15,921 bases of DNA from Bacillota bacterium (GCA_023458995.1 JAEWVV010000034.1:1-15921), one strand, 5' to 3'. Numbered from the stretch's first letter, positions 1 through 7,683 are shown. Numbers and translations: made by a program. The notes: a model not told the origin generated them from the letters alone.

Positions 1-1178
1 CCATCGATCATTTTAACAATAACTCTTGGACGTGATACTTGGAATTCATAACCTTCACGACGCATCGTTTCAATTAAAATCCCTAAATGAAGTTCTCCAC
101 GACCAGAGACGATCCATGCTTCAGTGGTTGCGATACGATCAACACGAAGTGATACGTCTTTTTGTGTTTCTTTAAATAATCTGTCATCAATCTTTGATGC
201 AGTTACGAAACGACCTTCTTTACCAGCGAAGGGGGAATTGTTTGTAGAAAATGTCATTTGAACCGTTGGTTCATCAATATGAAGAGGTGGAAGTGCAACT
301 TCATAACCTACGGATGTAATGGTTTCACCGACGTGAATATCAGGTAATCCTGCAATCGATACGATATCACCAGCATAAGCTTCTTCGACTTCGTTCTTTT
401 CCATACCTAAGCTTTGTAAAATCTTTTGAATTCTAAATTGGACAATGCTATTATCAACACGAATACATGATACAGTATCACCAACACGCATCGTTCCTTG
501 ATAAATCTTACCAATACCCATACGACCAACATAATCATTATAGTCGATTAATGCAGGTTGAAATTGCATCGGACCAGTAGAAACAGTACCTGGTTCTGGA
601 ATTTCTTTAATGATTGTATCTAGAATTGGATACATCTTATTGATGGGATCTAGAATTGGGACATAATTTGCTAAACCATGTAGACCTGATGCATAAACAA
701 CTGGGAAATTAAGCTGATGATCATCAGCTCCAAGATCGATGAATAAATCATAAACTTCATTGACTGTACGTTGGATATCTGCAAACTTACGATCTATTTT
801 GTTAATAACAACAATGGGGCGTAATCTAGCTTCAAGTGCCTTCTTCAAGACGAAACGTGTCTGAGGCATAACACCTTCAAAAGCATCGACTAAAAGAAGG
901 ACGCCGTCAACCATATACATAATACGTTCAACTTCGCCACCAAAATCGGCATGCCCTGGTGTATCCAAAATATTAATGCGGGTATCTTTGTAGATAATCG
1001 CTGTGTTTTTCGCAAGTATTGTAATTCCACGTTCACGCTCAAGATCGTTTGAATCCATGGCGCGTTCGTTTAAATTTTGATGAAAATCGAACGTCTCACT
1101 TTGCTTAAGAAGTTGATCAACTAATGTTGTTTTGCCATGATCGACGTGAGCGATGATTGCAATGTTTCTAATGTTCAT
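1..1178 (-). CDS. typA: Ribosome-associated GTPase TypA/BipA, partial (C-terminus beyond window)
   Basis: This is a translational GTPase of the BipA/TypA family, a ribosome-binding factor linked to 50S assembly and stress adaptation. The N-terminal 392 codons are present out of about 610 expected; the gene runs off the left edge. The protein begins [18 protein letters not shown]. It shows the P-loop AHVDHGKT at residues 10-17, the switch I segment ERERGITI near 48-55, DTPGH at 72-76 and NKID at 126-129. [13 protein letters not shown] close to the edge belongs to the EF-G-like domain of TypA rather than to LepA or EF-G. The ATG at 1176-1178 follows an AGAGGA ribosome binding site. The gene has its own upstream promoter and is separated from prmC by a terminator, so it is probably a separate transcription unit. 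The family call is secure. Confidence 0.97.
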   Translation of the reverse strand, partial: MNIRNIAIIAHVDHGKTTLVDQLLKQSETFDFHQNLNERAMDSNDLERERGITILAKNTAIIYKDTRINILDTPGHADFGGEVERIMYMVDGVLLLVDAFEGVMPQTRFVLKKALEARLRPIVVINKIDRKFADIQRTVNEVYDLFIDLGADDHQLNFPVVYASGLHGLANYVPILDPINKMYPILDTIIKEIPEPGTVSTGPMQFQPALIDYNDYVGRMGIGKIYQGTMRVGDTVSCIRVDNSIVQFRIQKILQSLGMEKNEVEEAYAGDIVSIAGLPDIHVGETITSVGYEVALPPLHIDEPTVQMTFSTNNSPFAGKEGRFVTASKIDDRLFKETQKDVSLRVDRIATTEAWIVSGRGELHLGILIETMRREGYEFQVSRPRVIVKMID

Positions 1179-1205
1179 TCATAATCCTCTTTTCTAACCT
1201 TTCCT

Positions 1206-1211
1206 ATTATA
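1206..1211 (-). promoter_or_regulatory. Promoter -10 of typA
   Basis: On the minus strand a perfect TATAAT lies at 1206-1211, about 28 nt before the typA start codon and downstream of the prmC terminator. The matching -35 is weak (TATGAT or TTATGA at 17-18 bp spacing), so strength is uncertain. Confidence 0.6.
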
Positions 1212-1236
1212 TATCATTTTCTTTGAAAATCATAAG

Positions 1237-1265
1237 AAAAAAGTCAGAAAATAATCATTCTGACT
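1237..1265 (-). terminator. Intrinsic terminator after prmC
   Basis: The arms AGTCAGAA (1242-1249) and TTCTGACT (1258-1265) form an 8-bp hairpin with an 8-nt loop. Read on the minus strand it is followed by a run of six T (1237-1242). It lies about 30 nt after the prmC stop and closes the prfA-prmC unit. Confidence 0.85.
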
Positions 1266-1293
1266 CTTTATTAGATATTTTATAAAATTTTAG

Positions 1294-2148
1294 TTATTCG
1301 TTTGCTAAAACGCCGCCTAAACCAACAAAAGTATATCGGTCTTTACCTGCTAAATCCTTCATTTGGATAATTATTGCATCGGGATAATGTTTTAATACAA
1401 ATGACTTAATGATTTCTCTTTGTTGAAAACCATGCTCGAAAGCAATCAGTGCTTTATCCTCTAAATGTGATTTTGCATTTTCTAAGATCTTGTCGTAAAA
1501 ATCAACACCGAGTGATCCACCATAAAGGGCAACGCTAGGCTCTTTTTTGACGACATCAGCAACTACTTCACTATCTGGAATATACGGTGGGTTTGAAACA
1601 ATGATTGAAAAATGCCCTTCAATGTTTTTAAATAAATCACTTAAAACAATTTTAGCGTTAACATCTAATTGTTCTTTGTTTTTCTTTGCGACTGATAAAG
1701 CTTTTTCACTAATATCTGAAATGGTAACATCAAGAAGTTCTTCTTCTTTAGCGAGTGTTAAACCAATACATCCTGAACCTGTACCTAAGTCAAGGACTTG
1801 ATGTTTTTTAGCATCAAAATAAGAATCAAAGAAATAGAGAACGTGTTCAACTAAGTTTTCTGTTTCAGGTCTTGGAATTAATACATCTTCGTTAACGATT
1901 AATTTATATCCGAAAAAGTAACTATAACCAATCAAGTGTTGAACAGGAATATGGTTAATTAAATGCTCATCTAATTGATGTAAAAACTTATCCTTAAATG
2001 ATTCATCAACTTCTTTTTTCATCGCCATGTAAAAACTGTGTGGATCTAATCCTGAGGTTTCCATCAGCAAGAGTTTAGCTGCCTCTTCTTCTCCATCCAG
2101 TTCTTTCACTCGTTTATAGGCGAGTCTAAGTAATGCTTCATAAGTCAC
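1294..2148 (-). CDS. prmC: Release factor glutamine N5-methyltransferase PrmC (HemK)
   Basis: PrmC uses S-adenosylmethionine to methylate the glutamine of the GGQ motif in class I release factors, which speeds peptide release. The 284-residue length is normal. Visible motifs are VLIPRPETE (89-97), the SAM-binding loop LDLGTGSGCIGL (119-130) and the catalytic NPPYIP (186-191) that holds the substrate glutamine. The residues before about 75 form the helical substrate-recognition domain. The start is GTG, and its GTGA overlaps the TGA stop of prfA by 4 nt, so translation is probably coupled to that of its substrate RF1. The gene ends in TAA and is followed by an intrinsic terminator. Identity and pairing with prfA are secure. 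Confidence 0.97.
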   Translation of the reverse strand: MTYEALLRLAYKRVKELDGEEEAAKLLLMETSGLDPHSFYMAMKKEVDESFKDKFLHQLDEHLINHIPVQHLIGYSYFFGYKLIVNEDVLIPRPETENLVEHVLYFFDSYFDAKKHQVLDLGTGSGCIGLTLAKEEELLDVTISDISEKALSVAKKNKEQLDVNAKIVLSDLFKNIEGHFSIIVSNPPYIPDSEVVADVVKKEPSVALYGGSLGVDFYDKILENAKSHLEDKALIAFEHGFQQREIIKSFVLKHYPDAIIIQMKDLAGKDRYTFVGLGGVLANE

Positions 2149-3209
2149 TTCATTTCACCCATAATTTGTCTTTTTTGGAATTCATTAATGAGTGGATCAA
2201 TAATTAAATCAATTCTACCTTCCATAATGACATCTAAACGTTGAAGGGTTAAACCAATGCGGTGGTCAGATACTCTATTTTGTGGATAGTTATAAGTTCT
2301 AATTTTTTCACTGCGGTCGCCACGTCCAACGAGTGCTTTTCTTTCAGCACCTTCTTTTTCAAGTTGTTCTTGTAAGAATTTGTCATAGATACGTGCTTTA
2401 AGTAAACGCCATGCTTTATCTCTATTTTCATGTTGGCTTTTACCTTCTTGACAGTCAACAGCAATTCCAGTTGGAATGTGTGTTAAGCGAACAGCTGATT
2501 TTGTTGTATTAACGGATTGTCCACCAGGACCTGATGAGTTAAACGTATCAAAGCGGACATCTTCCCATTTGACATCAATTTCAAGTTCTTCAGCTTCTGG
2601 CATAACGAGGACAGTTGCTGTTGAGGTGTGGACACGTCCCATGGATTCTGTTTCAGGAACTCTTTGAACACGGTGAACACCAGATTCATATTTAAGAAGT
2701 GAATAAACAAGTTTACCTGAAACCATAAATTCAATGGAGGTGAAACCACCCATTGCACCTTCGGATGCTGAGAGTACTTCAATCTTCCATCCTTTAGCTT
2801 CAGCGTAACGTGAATACATTCTAAATAAATCGCCGGCAAAGATATTACCTTCATCGCCACCCGCTGCACCTTTGATTTCCACAATAACGTTTTTATCATC
2901 ATTAGGATCTTTAGGTAGTAAAAGAATTTTCAGTTTTTCTTCGGTTTCTAAAAGTGTATCACGAAGTGATGCAATTTCATGTTTTGCCATTTCAATCAAA
3001 TCATCATCAGTTTCTAATTCTAAAAGAGACTCGAGATCATCGATTTCAGTTTTTTTAATTTTGTAGAATCGATAAGCTTCAACAGCATCTTCCATTGAAC
3101 TTGATTCCTTAAGTAGTTTCGTCATTTCTTTGATTTCTACTGTTCCTGTACTTATCTTATCTTGAATTTCTACATAGCGTTTTTCCATTACTTCTAAACG
3201 ATCAAACAT
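2145..3209 (-). CDS. prfA: Peptide chain release factor 1 (RF1)
   Basis: RF1 recognises UAA and UAG in the ribosomal A site and triggers hydrolysis of peptidyl-tRNA. The 354-residue protein has the anticodon-mimic tripeptide in its P-x-T form, PET at 185-187 within RVPETESMGRVHTS; RF2 would carry SPF there. The catalytic SSGPGGQSVN has GGQ at 229-231. The ATG at 3207-3209 follows GGGTGAT. The gene is first in a two-gene unit with prmC, which overlaps its stop codon. The stop is TGA, a codon RF1 itself is not expected to read, so its completion depends on RF2. No -35 is convincing upstream; a possible -10 TATATT lies at 3225-3230. The identification is secure. Confidence 0.97.
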   Translation of the reverse strand: MFDRLEVMEKRYVEIQDKISTGTVEIKEMTKLLKESSSMEDAVEAYRFYKIKKTEIDDLESLLELETDDDLIEMAKHEIASLRDTLLETEEKLKILLLPKDPNDDKNVIVEIKGAAGGDEGNIFAGDLFRMYSRYAEAKGWKIEVLSASEGAMGGFTSIEFMVSGKLVYSLLKYESGVHRVQRVPETESMGRVHTSTATVLVMPEAEELEIDVKWEDVRFDTFNSSGPGGQSVNTTKSAVRLTHIPTGIAVDCQEGKSQHENRDKAWRLLKARIYDKFLQEQLEKEGAERKALVGRGDRSEKIRTYNYPQNRVSDHRIGLTLQRLDVIMEGRIDLIIDPLINEFQKRQIMGEMK

Positions 3210-3258
3210 CTTATCACCCGTTAAAATATATTACCACAAAATGACTAAATAAGCCATC

Positions 3259-3272
3259 AAATCATGTGATTT
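3259..3272. repeat. Inverted repeat between prfA and dps
   Basis: AAATCA-TG-TGATTT is a perfect 6-bp inverted repeat with a 2-bp spacer, lying in the 156-bp divergent intergenic region about 50 bp upstream of prfA. It could be an operator, but no regulator is indicated by the sequence and short AT-rich palindromes arise by chance. Confidence 0.35.
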
Positions 3273-3300
3273 ATGACATACTTTTTTCTTGTTTATGCGC

Positions 3301-3315
3301 TTCATATGATTTAAA
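3301..3315. promoter_or_regulatory. Candidate PerR/Fur-like operator at dps
   Basis: TTCATAT-G-ATTTAAA has the 7-1-7 layout of PerR/Fur-family boxes, with 5 of 7 arm positions symmetric and partial agreement with the Bacillus Per box TTATAATNATTATAA. It overlaps where the -35 of the dps promoter should lie. PerR control of dps/mrgA is established in Bacillus; its use here is inference. Confidence 0.35.
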
Positions 3316-3325
3316 GTTCAAAATG

Positions 3326-3334
3326 TGATACAAT
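3326..3334 (+). promoter_or_regulatory. Extended -10 promoter of dps
   Basis: TGATACAAT (3326-3334) is an extended -10 element, TGN followed by TACAAT. It lies 31 bp before the dps start. No good -35 is present at 16-18 bp, which is common for extended -10 promoters and for promoters under repression or activation. Confidence 0.6.
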
Positions 3335-3365
3335 AGAAATGAAATAAAGAAAAGGAGTTAATCAT

Positions 3366-3800
3366 ATGGAAAAATTGTACACAGCTTTAAACAAACAGGT
3401 TGCAAACCTCAGTGTGTTATTCACGAAGTTACACCACTTTCATTGGTATGTTTCCGGTCCACAATTTTATCAACTACACGAAAAATTTGAAGCGTTTTAT
3501 GATGAAGTTAACGAACTTTACGATGCATTTGCAGAAAGATTATTAATGATCGGTGGATACCCCGTATCTAATCTTAAGGGTTATTTAGCAATTACTTCAA
3601 TTAAAGAAGCAAGCGGAACAGAAAAACCTGAAGAAATGGTCAAACATATCTTAGATGATTTCAAAGTTCTTGTTGTTGAATTAAAAGAAGTTTTAAAGAT
3701 TGCACAAGACCTTGGTGATGAAGTCACAGCTGACTTAGTCATTTCAACACTTGCAAGTTTTGAAAAACACATTTGGATGTTAACATTTACACTTAAGTAA
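3366..3800 (+). CDS. dps: Dps-family DNA-binding ferritin-like protein
   Basis: Dps proteins form 12-subunit shells that oxidise and store iron, consuming peroxide and shielding DNA. This 144-residue protein carries the diagnostic inter-subunit ferroxidase set with exact family spacing: H26 in HWYVSG, H38, D53 and E57 within DAFAER. It is slightly shorter than the usual 150-160 residues and has no long lysine-rich N-terminal tail, so strong DNA binding is not assured. The ATG at 3366 follows an AAAGGAG ribosome binding site (3351-3357). It is the only plus-strand gene, transcribed alone, divergent from prfA and convergent with dnaB, with its own promoter and terminator. A PerR-like site near its promoter suggests peroxide or metal control. 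Family membership is secure; DNA binding is not. Confidence 0.96.
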   Translation: MEKLYTALNKQVANLSVLFTKLHHFHWYVSGPQFYQLHEKFEAFYDEVNELYDAFAERLLMIGGYPVSNLKGYLAITSIKEASGTEKPEEMVKHILDDFKVLVVELKEVLKIAQDLGDEVTADLVISTLASFEKHIWMLTFTLK

Positions 3801-3805
3801 TACTT

Positions 3806-3836
3806 AAAAGCTTTCTCGGTTGAGAAAGCTTTTTTT
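3806..3836 (+). terminator. Intrinsic terminator after dps
   Basis: AAAAGCTTTCTC (3806-3817) pairs with GAGAAAGCTTTT (3822-3833) around a GGTT loop, followed by a T tract to 3836. It begins 6 nt after the dps stop. The flanking A run means it could also act on transcripts arriving from dnaB. Confidence 0.92.
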
Positions 3837-3845
3837 ATCCAAAAG

Positions 3846-3884
3846 AAAAAGGTGTATGACCTTATTGGTCTTACATCTTTTTTA
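3846..3884 (-). terminator. Bidirectional terminator after dnaB
   Basis: GGTGTATGACC (3851-3861) pairs imperfectly with GGTCTTACATC (3867-3877). On the minus strand it is followed by a run of five T (A run 3846-3850); on the plus strand by six T (3878-3883). It therefore closes dnaB transcripts and backs up the dps terminator at this convergent junction. Confidence 0.75.
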
Positions 3885-5237
3885 CTAATCTTTATATGCT
3901 TCTTCTTCCCGGTCTGCTTGAGCAGTAAATCTCGAGAATTCGGTATCAAAACGGTATTTAAGAACAACGCCTGCCATACCTTGACGATTTTTAGCAATGG
4001 AAAGTTCAACTTCACCTGTTTTATTTTCTTGTTTGCGTTCATAATAATCTTCACGATATAGGAACATAACGATATCGGCATCCTGTTCAATAGATCCAGA
4101 TTCACGTAAGTCAGCAAGAAGTGGTCTTTTATCTTCTCTTTTTTCAACTTCACGTGATAACTGAGAAAGTGCTAAAATAGGAATCTTTAATTCTCTTGCC
4201 ATCTGTTTTAAAGATCTTGAGATCTTCGCAACTTCTTCTTGACGGTTACCGGATCTATCATCACCTTTAATCAGTTGTAAATAGTCGATAACGACAAAAT
4301 CAAGACGACCTTCTTGTGAGAGTTTACGGCATTTTGCTCTGATATCAGCAACTGATACCGATGCAGAATCATCAAACATGATCTTTAATTTAGAAAGTGA
4401 TTGCATACCACCTTCTAAAAACTGCCATTCACGGCTTGTTAAATGCCCTGTTTTAATTTTATTATTTTCGATGTTTGATTCAGCAGATAGCATACGTGCT
4501 GCTAATTGTTCGTTACTCATTTCAAGTGAGAAAATGGCAACGCCTGCTTGTCCATCTTTATTACGTTTAGCAATATTTAAGGCTAAGTTCATCGCATAAG
4601 CTGATTTACCCATGGATGGTCTAGCAGCAAGAATAATTAATTCTTCTGGTTGAAGACCAGCAGTTAAGTTATCAAGGTTCGAAAAACCTGTACGAAGACC
4701 CGTGATACCACCTTTTTTATCGCGGTTTAATTCGGTCTTTTCTTTAACTTCGCGCATAACTTCTGATAACTCAGTAAACGCGGATGTTTTTCTTTTTTGA
4801 GCAAGTGCAAAAATAGATTCTTCAGCATACGTTACATAATCGGATGCATCCATTTCGCCCTGATATCCTTTTTCAAGAATTTCTGAAGCTAACCCAATCG
4901 TTTCACGCTTTAAAGCACTATCTTTGACTAAATCGATATAGGTTTCTAAGTGTCTTGTTGATGGCACATATTCAGAAAGTTGTAAAAGATATTTAATACC
5001 CCCTACTTTGGCAAGTTGTTGTGAAGCTTCAAGCTTCGCCGCAACCGACGAGTAGTCAATTTTCATTTGATCAGCATTTAAATCTTTCATCGCTTGATAA
5101 ATCAATTGATGTCCTTGATCAAAGAAATCTTCATTATTCAGTTGGTCAATGACAGTTAGAATTTCTTTGGGATCTAAGAAAATCGTCCCAAGTACGTTCA
5201 TCTCTGCTTCTTGATGGTGCGGTAAGCTCTTCGCCAT
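3885..5237 (-). CDS. dnaB: Replicative DNA helicase DnaB
   Basis: This hexameric 5'-3' helicase unwinds DNA ahead of the replication fork and recruits primase; the Bacillus equivalent is called DnaC. The protein has 450 residues, the usual size. The helical N-terminal domain spans about 1-105, followed by a linker and a RecA-like motor. The motor shows Walker A ARPSMGKSA (205-213), the catalytic glutamate region FSLEM (E239), Walker B FVVIDYLQLI (314-323), SQLSREVEKR (358-367) and the LRESGSIEQDADIVMFLYR segment (377-395). No intein interrupts it. It begins 10 nt after the gdpP-rplI stop, and its only upstream SD-like bases (AGGG) overlap that stop, suggesting translational coupling. The rplI-dnaB order matches Bacillus. 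It ends in TAG, followed by a bidirectional terminator. Confidence 0.97.
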   Translation of the reverse strand: MAKSLPHHQEAEMNVLGTIFLDPKEILTVIDQLNNEDFFDQGHQLIYQAMKDLNADQMKIDYSSVAAKLEASQQLAKVGGIKYLLQLSEYVPSTRHLETYIDLVKDSALKRETIGLASEILEKGYQGEMDASDYVTYAEESIFALAQKRKTSAFTELSEVMREVKEKTELNRDKKGGITGLRTGFSNLDNLTAGLQPEELIILAARPSMGKSAYAMNLALNIAKRNKDGQAGVAIFSLEMSNEQLAARMLSAESNIENNKIKTGHLTSREWQFLEGGMQSLSKLKIMFDDSASVSVADIRAKCRKLSQEGRLDFVVIDYLQLIKGDDRSGNRQEEVAKISRSLKQMARELKIPILALSQLSREVEKREDKRPLLADLRESGSIEQDADIVMFLYREDYYERKQENKTGEVELSIAKNRQGMAGVVLKYRFDTEFSRFTAQADREEEAYKD

Positions 5238-5247
5238 GATTTAAACC

Positions 5248-5691
5248 CTACTTTTCAATGATATGTACTTCGAATAAAGCTTTAATGTCTTTATGTAATT
5301 GGACGGTTGCTGTATAAATACCAACCGAGTTAATATCTGATGATAATTCAACTTTCTTCTTATCAATCATAATGTGGTGTGCTTGTTCAAATGCTTCAAC
5401 AATTTGCTTTGTTGTTACGGCACCGAAGAGTTTACCATCTTGACCGATTTGAATACCTAATGTGACTTTCTTACCTTCAATTTCTGATTTTAATTTCTTC
5501 ATGAGCTCTAGATGTCTTTGTTGTGCTTCAAAAGCTTCTTCTTTAGCTTTGTTTAAGGCTTGAATGTTTTCTTCATTTGCAATTAATGCTTTCTTTTGTG
5601 TAACAAGGAATTGACCGTAACCGGATGCGACTTCAATCACATCATCTTTCTTTCCTTTTCCTTTTACATCTTCTAGTAATATAACTTTCAC
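5248..5691 (-). CDS. rplI: Ribosomal protein bL9 module, possibly translated alone from an internal GTG
   Basis: This is the in-frame 3' part of the gdpP ORF. Read from the GTG at 5689-5691 it encodes 147 residues beginning (M)KVILLEDVKGKGKK, the standard bL9 N-terminus that binds 23S rRNA. The long connecting helix (NKAKEEAFEAQQRHLELMKK) and C-terminal domain follow, so nothing of the family's usual 147-149 residues is missing. A GGAGGAGGAG ribosome binding site sits 5 nt upstream at 5697-5706. GTG is used as a start elsewhere in this window (prmC). Ribosomes need about one bL9 each, whereas GdpP is a minor membrane enzyme, so separate initiation is plausible. The homology is certain; independent translation is inferred from the start region alone. 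Confidence 0.7.
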   Translation of the reverse strand: MKVILLEDVKGKGKKDDVIEVASGYGQFLVTQKKALIANEENIQALNKAKEEAFEAQQRHLELMKKLKSEIEGKKVTLGIQIGQDGKLFGAVTTKQIVEAFEQAHHIMIDKKKVELSSDINSVGIYTATVQLHKDIKALFEVHIIEK

Positions 5692-7683
5692 GATTTCTCC
5701 TCCTCCACCATACTCGAGTTCGAGATATGTTTTTAACTGTTCATAAACTTCAGCAACCGACTGATTTTTCACTTGGGCTGCTGCACTATTTAAATGGCCA
5801 CCCCCACCGAGGGCTTCCATAAGGATTTGCACATTCACTTGTTGATAAGAGCGTGCTGAAACACCGACTAAATCGTTACCAAGACGAGAGATCATAAACG
5901 CTGCATCGATACCGTTGATTGAGAGTAGTGCTTCTGCAACTTGTGCTAACAAGATCCTGTCATCATAGACTTCGGATGTGACAACAAAAGCAAATCGATC
6001 CAAAAATATTTCAACTTTATCCAAGAGACGATTGATTTCAAGCGTACGAATTAAATCTCTTCTTAACCATAATTTAGCTTCTGTAATATCAGCACCAAGT
6101 TCTTTTAACTTCGATGCAACTTCAAATGTTCTTGAACTTGTACGATACGCAAAGTTATTGGTATCCACAATTAAACCACCATACATCACGGTTGCTTCAA
6201 GTGCTGAAATGTTGATTTCTTCTTCTAAATTATAGAAGTTTAAAAGTTCCATCACAAGTTCAATCGTTGAGGATGCATAGGGTTCAATAAATGAGAAGTC
6301 TGCATCAAACGTATCTTCACCAACACGGTGATGGTCAATGATAATCATCTTTTGTGCGTGTTCTAGAACTTCTGGTGACATGACAATCTTTGGTGATTGT
6401 GAGTCTACAATAATGAGTAAACTATTTTCATTCATCTGTTTGATTGCTTCTTCAGGTAAGATACAATCATTAATAAATGTTTGTGATTGATTTTTCATGA
6501 TTTCAAAAATCTTTTTTGTCGTTAAATCAAGTTTGGGTTCTTCAATCACCATGAAAGCAGGTTTTTTACTTGCCTTTGCCATATGGAATACCGCGATCAT
6601 CGATCCAAAAGCATCTAAATCGGATTGATTGTGTCCCATGATAAAGACGTTTGATGATTTATCGATGAAATCACGAATCGTTTGTGCATTGATACGCACA
6701 CTAACTCTTGAACTTTTAGCTGCAGCATTATTCTTAGCACCAAAATACTGGATCTTTTGATCTTGAATGTTGACGACAACTTGGTCTCCACCACGTTTTT
6801 CTGCAAGTTCAACAGCATTTTGAGCATAAATACCTAATTCTTCATAGTCTAAATCCCATGATGCGACACCCATTGAAATAGAGATACGCACTTGGTTAGC
6901 GGTAGATATTTGTCTTACTTTATCCAAAATATCAAATTTATCTTGAATCATTAAATTGAGTTGTTTACGATAAAGGATTACAATAAGTCGTTCATCATCA
7001 TATGGTTTTAGGAAACCATCATACTTGTTTGCCCAGTCTGCAATCGCAGCTAAATATTCACCTTTTAGTGAAGACTGTTCAAGAACATCAAGTGATGATA
7101 AAGCTTCATCTAAGTTATCTAAGTAAATGATTCCTAATGCAGGTAAGTGATCTTGGTATCTTTGTTTAACAGCTTCTCTTTCTGTTGCATTAAAAAGATA
7201 GAAAAACTTTAATTCTGAACGATAAATCACATCGTAAATATCTGATTTAACTTGAATCATAAAATTGACTTTGTTGTTCATCGCAAACATATGGAGTTGC
7301 GGATGAACATCTTTTAAAGCTTTACCTGTCACTTTTTGATCAAAAATCGTTTTAGCATGGGGATTAGCCCATTTGATTTCAAAGTCATCATCGAGTGCAA
7401 TAATACCGATTGGAAGTTCGTTAAACACTTCATCACCGACTTGGTTAACGTGATATGAAAGTTTAGTCCACATCGATAGCCGGTTTTGTAGTGTTTTAAC
7501 TTTTTGTCTATTTTGAATACTAAACATAATGTAAAGCATCACAAAAACAAAGATTGTACTACCAATCAAAAGTAAAAGACGAAATAATTCATCGCCTGAT
7601 TGTACACTGAGATAGGGGATATAAAGATAGACACTGATACCTAGCATGATCAGTGCGATACCAAAGAAAAGCCATCTTTTCAT
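5248..7683 (-). CDS. gdpP: GdpP-type c-di-AMP phosphodiesterase fused to ribosomal protein bL9
   Basis: This single 811-codon ORF joins a complete GdpP/YybT enzyme to a complete bL9. Two membrane helices lie at about 4-24 and 35-56, then a PAS-like region (76-165) and a degenerate GGDEF domain with YDDER at 228-232 in place of the signature. The DHH phosphoesterase domain follows (GHNQSDLD with H351, D355 and D357; D427; DHH at 450-452; D507), then DHHA1 with GGGGH at 626-630. These residues support hydrolysis of c-di-AMP to pApA at the inner membrane face. Residues 665-811 are bL9, after a GGGG linker (659-662). I chose the ATG at 7681-7683, preceded by GGGTGA; an in-frame GTG at 7693-7695 would leave almost no leader after the promoter and has no SD. 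The stop is TAG. The fusion itself is clear; its processing or dual translation is inferred. Confidence 0.95.
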   Translation of the reverse strand: MKRWLFFGIALIMLGISVYLYIPYLSVQSGDELFRLLLLIGSTIFVFVMLYIMFSIQNRQKVKTLQNRLSMWTKLSYHVNQVGDEVFNELPIGIIALDDDFEIKWANPHAKTIFDQKVTGKALKDVHPQLHMFAMNNKVNFMIQVKSDIYDVIYRSELKFFYLFNATEREAVKQRYQDHLPALGIIYLDNLDEALSSLDVLEQSSLKGEYLAAIADWANKYDGFLKPYDDERLIVILYRKQLNLMIQDKFDILDKVRQISTANQVRISISMGVASWDLDYEELGIYAQNAVELAEKRGGDQVVVNIQDQKIQYFGAKNNAAAKSSRVSVRINAQTIRDFIDKSSNVFIMGHNQSDLDAFGSMIAVFHMAKASKKPAFMVIEEPKLDLTTKKIFEIMKNQSQTFINDCILPEEAIKQMNENSLLIIVDSQSPKIVMSPEVLEHAQKMIIIDHHRVGEDTFDADFSFIEPYASSTIELVMELLNFYNLEEEINISALEATVMYGGLIVDTNNFAYRTSSRTFEVASKLKELGADITEAKLWLRRDLIRTLEINRLLDKVEIFLDRFAFVVTSEVYDDRILLAQVAEALLSINGIDAAFMISRLGNDLVGVSARSYQQVNVQILMEALGGGGHLNSAAAQVKNQSVAEVYEQLKTYLELEYGGGGEIVKVILLEDVKGKGKKDDVIEVASGYGQFLVTQKKALIANEENIQALNKAKEEAFEAQQRHLELMKKLKSEIEGKKVTLGIQIGQDGKLFGAVTTKQIVEAFEQAHHIMIDKKKVELSSDINSVGIYTATVQLHKDIKALFEVHIIEK
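5697..5709 (-). promoter_or_regulatory. Internal Shine-Dalgarno for rplI, also encoding the GGGG linker
   Basis: GGTGGAGGAGGAG on the minus strand encodes the four glycines joining GdpP to bL9. It also matches the anti-SD as well as any leader in this window, and lies 5-8 nt before the in-frame GTG of bL9. Whether ribosomes use it is not shown. Confidence 0.65.

Noticed and set aside
2249..2902. Alternate-frame open stretches inside prfA, one of 139 codons
   Set aside because: They overlap a conserved complete gene on the same strand in another frame, lack ribosome binding sites and have no recognisable domains.
3581..4153. 190-codon minus-strand frame spanning dps and the dps-dnaB junction
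   Set aside because: It runs antisense through dps, through two terminators and out of frame into dnaB. Composition is low-complexity Lys/Ile/Phe-rich and there is no family resemblance.
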